Source: Bacillus_CJ salitolerans
Lineage (GTDB): Bacteria > Bacillota > Bacilli > Bacillales > SA4
Assembly: GCF_042680805.1 (NCBI RefSeq)
Contig: NZ_JBHUEM010000055.1
Coordinates: 1-64,000, forward strand
DNA: 64,000 bases
Direction: 5' to 3'
The notes under the pieces were generated by a model. It worked only from the letters and a program-made list of their open reading frames with translations. It was not told the DNA's origin and did no database searches. A program made the position numbers and the translations under genes. Each line of letters opens with the position of its first letter. Position 1 is the stretch's first letter. This document shows positions 61,282 to 64,000 of the stretch, one piece after another.

Positions 61282-61515
61282 ATGTATTTACTCTTATCTA
61301 TTATCTTATCTACATTATTAGGTTATTTATTGATTGTGATTCATCCGTTAGTCGGAGGTGTTATCGCTTTTGGTATCATTGCAGGTGTATTATTTAGAGG
61401 ACTATATTTACTGAATAGCATAAATAATAGACTTGTGAAGAGTTATCCAAAGACGGATAAAGTTCAAGATGCATATGAACAGTATTTAAGTGAGAAAGAA
61501 AAGGGTTCTTCATAA
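61282..61515 (+). CDS. Small membrane protein
   Basis: 77 residues from ATG 61282 (ATAGGAGGTGTTGTC upstream). Two spans (about 2-18 and 22-42) and a polar tail (VKSYPKTDKVQDAYEQYLSE). A broken near-copy lies at 50444. Function unknown. Confidence 0.65.
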   Translation: MYLLLSIILSTLLGYLLIVIHPLVGGVIAFGIIAGVLFRGLYLLNSINNRLVKSYPKTDKVQDAYEQYLSEKEKGSS

Positions 61516-62075
61516 TGACGAGGAGACGGTTCCAATAGGAAAGAAGAGACAGGAGATGAACTGAACCCGCAGTTACTTGGGATTGGATCCTGTATTGTAA
61601 AGGACTCATTCCTTTTAGTTTTGCTTTCATACGTTTATTGTTGTAATAGGTGATAAACGGTGCGCTTTGTGCTTTTTGTCCAATTGGGTCAAATGTAGTA
61701 GCAAAGTATGAATGGGTTGATTTCCACAACTATCGAAACCCCTGAACTGAATCGTGCAAGAGTTTTCCCACGAATCCATGCATCAGTATGGGAAATAACC
61801 GTGGAGTTTAATAGTTTTATATAACTAGAGGGACCGTTCTTCTGGCTGTTATCTGTTTGAAAATGTCAATAGAAATCGTCCCTCTGGTACTAAACGAATT
61901 GGGCATGCATCTATATCCAACGATGGAGGTCGACGAAACCACCATTTCAAATAAGGAGAATTCAGCTGGGATTATTCATAAACATTTTAAATAATCCCTT
62001 TATTTCATACGTTTATGAAAAAGAGAGTTAGAGGTATCTCAAAGGTTGAGGTTGAAAATAATGAGTGATGTAAAT
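61516..62075. other. Gene-poor interval
   Basis: About 560 bases with only an IS3-type transposase tail (next entry) and, near 61830-61885, GAGGGACCGTTCTTCTGG ... ATCGTCCCTC, a diverged hairpin of the GGGACGGTTCTT family. Confidence 0.5.
61560..61680 (-). pseudogene. IS3-family transposase C-terminal remnant
   Basis: On the minus strand a short stretch reads FITYYNNKRMKAKLKGMSPL then QYRIQSQ, which is the typical end of IS3/IS150 OrfB transposases (YYNxKRxKxKLxGxSPxxYR). Nothing upstream of it remains. Confidence 0.65.
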
Positions 62076-62089
62076 AGGAGGTGCTCAAT

Positions 62090-62536
62090 CTGAAAATTTA
62101 TGTTGATGCAGATGCCTGTCCGGTAAAAGATATAATCATTTTTGAAGGAAGGAATGCGGATATTCCAGTTATCCTTGTAACGAGCTTTTCTCATTTTTCT
62201 AATGCCGAACAACCATCAGGAGTGGAAACCATCTATGTTGATTCTGGAGCAGATGCTGCAGATTATCGGATTATGAAGTTAGCAGAAAAAGGAGATATTA
62301 TTGTTACACAAGATTATGGTCTTGCTTCGCTAGGATTAGCAAAAGGAATGATCGTTGTCCATCATAAAGGATTTAGTTATACAAATGAAAACATTGACCA
62401 ATTATTACAAACACGTTATTTAAGTGCAATGGCTCGAAAAAGTGGAAAGCGGACTAAGGGACCAAAACCTTTTACAGCAGAAGATCGGGAGCAATTTAGG
62501 AGGCTTTTTAAACAAGTTATTTCTCGTGATGAATAA
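62090..62536 (+). CDS. UPF0178 (YaiI/YqxD) family protein
   Basis: 149 residues. Starts KIYVDADACPVKD, the family hallmark; later GADAADYRIMKLAEKGDIIV and TQDYGLASL. A PIN-like nuclease fold is predicted for the family; function unproven. AGGAGG (62076-62081) is eight bases before CTG 62090, which also matches the usual family start, so a CTG initiation codon is likely; GTG 62081 overlaps the ribosome site. Confidence 0.88.
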   Translation: MKIYVDADACPVKDIIIFEGRNADIPVILVTSFSHFSNAEQPSGVETIYVDSGADAADYRIMKLAEKGDIIVTQDYGLASLGLAKGMIVVHHKGFSYTNENIDQLLQTRYLSAMARKSGKRTKGPKPFTAEDREQFRRLFKQVISRDE

Positions 62537-62677
62537 CATAGTCTCCCTACATAAAATGTTTTCTAGGGGACTTGAATGGGGGAATATAGTGCTATCCCTT
62601 AGTTTAAGGGCTTTTCAATAAAAATTTATTCGTGCTGTTCATGGGGAACGGATTGGATATGAAAGGAGATAAATACG

Positions 62678-62869
62678 TTGAAGTATATGAAATCGCAAAT
62701 GCAACAGCTAATCAAAGATCATAAAGAACTACATACACGCTTAAAAGAGTTAAAGGTAGAACACGGCCTTGGAAAGAACGATGCCATCAAGGCTCTGTAC
62801 CATTCAGAAGTTGCGGACGGAGGAAAATACCAGCTAGCCTACCAAGCACTTGACCAGCCTAAGAAGTAG
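62678..62869 (+). CDS. Small basic helical protein
   Basis: 63 residues, TTG start after GAAAGGAGATAAATACG. Charged helices (MQQLIKDHKELHTRLKELK) and ALYHSEVADGGKYQLAYQAL. No membrane span. Unknown family. Confidence 0.55.
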   Translation: MKYMKSQMQQLIKDHKELHTRLKELKVEHGLGKNDAIKALYHSEVADGGKYQLAYQALDQPKK

Positions 62870-62879
62870 AGTTAAAGAT

Positions 62880-63219
62880 ATGAAGGATCCTATTATCAAT
62901 GTTGGAGCAGGCTTAAGTGGACTTCGTGCGCGTCTTTGCTAATTTCACAAGGTTTTGAGGTTAGGGTTCTAGAGGCGCGGGGGCGAATCGGAGGAAGAGT
63001 TTTAAGTTAAGTGGCCCTGGAAGACAGACCTAAAATCGGCACGTTTGATTTAGGACCAACTTGGTTCCCGATTATGATTTACCAACAGGTGCTAATGTAT
63101 GGGAAAAGAAAAGCATTTTTGCTGGGACAGAAACATCCTCTGAACACGGGGGGCATCTTGAAGGCGCCCTTAGTTCAGCTGAACGAGCTGTTTTTGAAGT
63201 GAAGGAAGTATTCAAATAA
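62880..63219 (+). pseudogene. Flavin amine oxidase remnant
   Basis: Three islands in different frames: MKDPIINVGAGLSGLRARL plus LLISQGFEVRVLEARGRIGG (FAD-binding GxGxxG and the GGR motif), FDLGPTWFP, and the C-terminal FAGTETSSEHGGHLEGAL plus SSAERAVFEV. The order matches a monoamine-oxidase-like protein, but roughly three quarters of the middle is deleted. Confidence 0.75.
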
Positions 63220-63259
63220 ATTCATAAAATAGGAAGCAAGAGAACCGTCCCACTGCTTC

Positions 63260-63322
63260 TAAAGGTGCCTGCCCCCCCCTGCGTTAATGCTTTAGCTTTC
63301 GGGAATCAGGCACCTTTTTTCT
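63260..63322 (+). terminator. Long terminator hairpin
   Basis: AAGGTGCCTG ... CAGGCACCTTTTTT with loop GTTAATGCTTTAGC, same family as 34673. Confidence 0.8.
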
Positions 63323-63548
63323 TGCTTCTTTCAGACGGTTATGGGGGCATAGCTTTTCTTACGTTGAATGCTAAACAATCAGTTTGATTATCCTTATCAA
63401 AATGAAGATGAAAATCAGATTGTTGAAAAACAATACGAGGCTTAATAATCATGTAGGTGCTAAGGGACAATGGGTTTAGTTATCCCTGTCCCCTTCGGGT
63501 CTTAAGATATGCTATAGTAATGGTTAAATTCCAAGCTAGGAGATCAAA

Positions 63549-64000
63549 ATGAAACTCACGAAAGAAATGGCTTATCCAATATTACAGAAGTTAACAAACA
63601 CGTTAAATTATAATATCAACATCATGGACGAACAAGGAATCATCATTGCGAGTGTTGATCCAAACCGAATGGACTCGTATCATGAAGGAGCAATTGAAGT
63701 TCTGAAAACAAAGAAAGCCCTTATTCTAACGAATGAAGAGACAGGACGTTTTTCTGGAACAAAAGAAGGGGTGAACCTTCCTGTTGAATTTATGGGGGAC
63801 ATCATTGGAGTGGTTGGGATTACAGGGAAGCCGGATGAAGTGTTAGAGCTAGCACAAATCACAAAAATAACGGTAGAGTTAATGCTGCAACAAATGTACC
63901 TACAGAGACAAGCTCAATTTGAAAAGCAGTTAACCCATTCTTGGGTGCTTGACCTGATAAATCCAGATTTTGAAGATGAAAAAAGATTATCCAATCATGC
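63549..64000 (+). CDS. CdaR-type regulator, cut by window end
   Basis: At least 150 residues. The N-terminal sugar-diacid-recognition domain is clear: YNINIMDEQGIIIASVDPNR, TGRFSGTKEGVNLPVEFMGD and IIGVVGITGKPDEV. CdaR proteins activate uptake and use of glycerate, glucarate or galactarate. The C-terminal HTH should lie beyond the window. Ribosome site TAGGAG. Confidence 0.85.
   Translation, partial: MKLTKEMAYPILQKLTNTLNYNINIMDEQGIIIASVDPNRMDSYHEGAIEVLKTKKALILTNEETGRFSGTKEGVNLPVEFMGDIIGVVGITGKPDEVLELAQITKITVELMLQQMYLQRQAQFEKQLTHSWVLDLINPDFEDEKRLSNH

Noticed and set aside
61394..61729. 111-residue minus-strand gene
   Set aside because: Only about 30 residues match an IS3-type transposase end; the rest has no support and it overlaps the small membrane gene.

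Overview
The window reads as a chromosomal segment of a low-GC, spore-former-type Bacillaceae bacterium. The evidence is AT-rich DNA, strong AGGAGG-type ribosome sites with many TTG/GTG starts, Bacillus-type lipoproteins, a preQ1-I riboswitch ahead of queCDE, a MocR regulator, SLH domains and Dpp/Opp-type peptide transport. No rRNA, tRNA or CRISPR array was seen. Five 10-N runs (4089-8622) are contig joins; in most of them the flanking sequence is repeated on both sides, so the gene duplications there are assembly overlaps and probably not biology.

Region 1 (1-15.2 kb) is an accessory array. Mostly single, small, plus-strand genes (lipoproteins, tiny membrane proteins, an Imm8-type immunity protein, a histidine phosphatase, a GNAT acetyltransferase) are each followed by a copy of one intergenic repeat. 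The repeat has a core near TTCAACTAACGGGTGCGA, then a strong hairpin often built on GATCAGC/GCTGATC, and in the best copies a distal arm complementary to the start. About 16 copies occur here and none was seen in the other 49 kb. The layout resembles an integron cassette array, but no integrase is in the window. An IS110-family element (9318-10942) sits exactly in one repeat core. The leader upstream of its transposase holds two parallel loops whose guide-like segments match the target repeat (10 of 10 bases) and the element's own end (7 of 7), as expected for a bridge RNA. A second IS110 copy (15239-16655) has lost that leader and abuts a broken transposase.

Region 2 (17.5-36.3 kb) is core-like and mixed: DUF1189, a 9-unit 21-bp-phased repeat, the preQ1-controlled queC-queD-queE operon for queuosine precursor synthesis, several small membrane proteins, an alpha/beta hydrolase, an SLH-bearing secreted protein, DUF4230, MocR-DinB, a zinc peptidase lipoprotein, an Lrp regulator, a tautomerase and an MBL-fold hydrolase.

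Region 3 (36.6-50.3 kb) is a long operon behind a near-consensus sigma-A promoter. It encodes a GNAT-type acyltransferase, an M20 amidohydrolase, an RpiR regulator, an M19 dipeptidase, an N-succinylamino-acid racemase-like enolase-superfamily enzyme, a serine beta-lactamase-fold peptidase, a complete DppABCDF-like peptide ABC transporter and a second M19-like protein. Read together, it looks like a system that imports peptides (plausibly D-amino-acid-containing wall peptides), hydrolyses them, and turns D-amino acids into L-amino acids through N-succinyl intermediates. A decayed M55/DppA-like remnant lies inside it.

Region 4 (50.4-64 kb) carries an Fsr-like MFS pump, a LytS/YesN-type two-component pair overlapping an SSS-like membrane protein, a formamidase-family enzyme with an APC permease, a MarR-GNAT fusion with a palindromic promoter-operator, several decayed genes (amine oxidase, IS3 transposase tail, small membrane proteins) and the start of a CdaR-type regulator cut by the window edge. 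Two further dispersed repeat families run through regions 2-4: TTTAT-flanked palindromic MITE-like elements of IS200/IS605 aspect, and GGGACGGTTCTT terminator-like hairpins.
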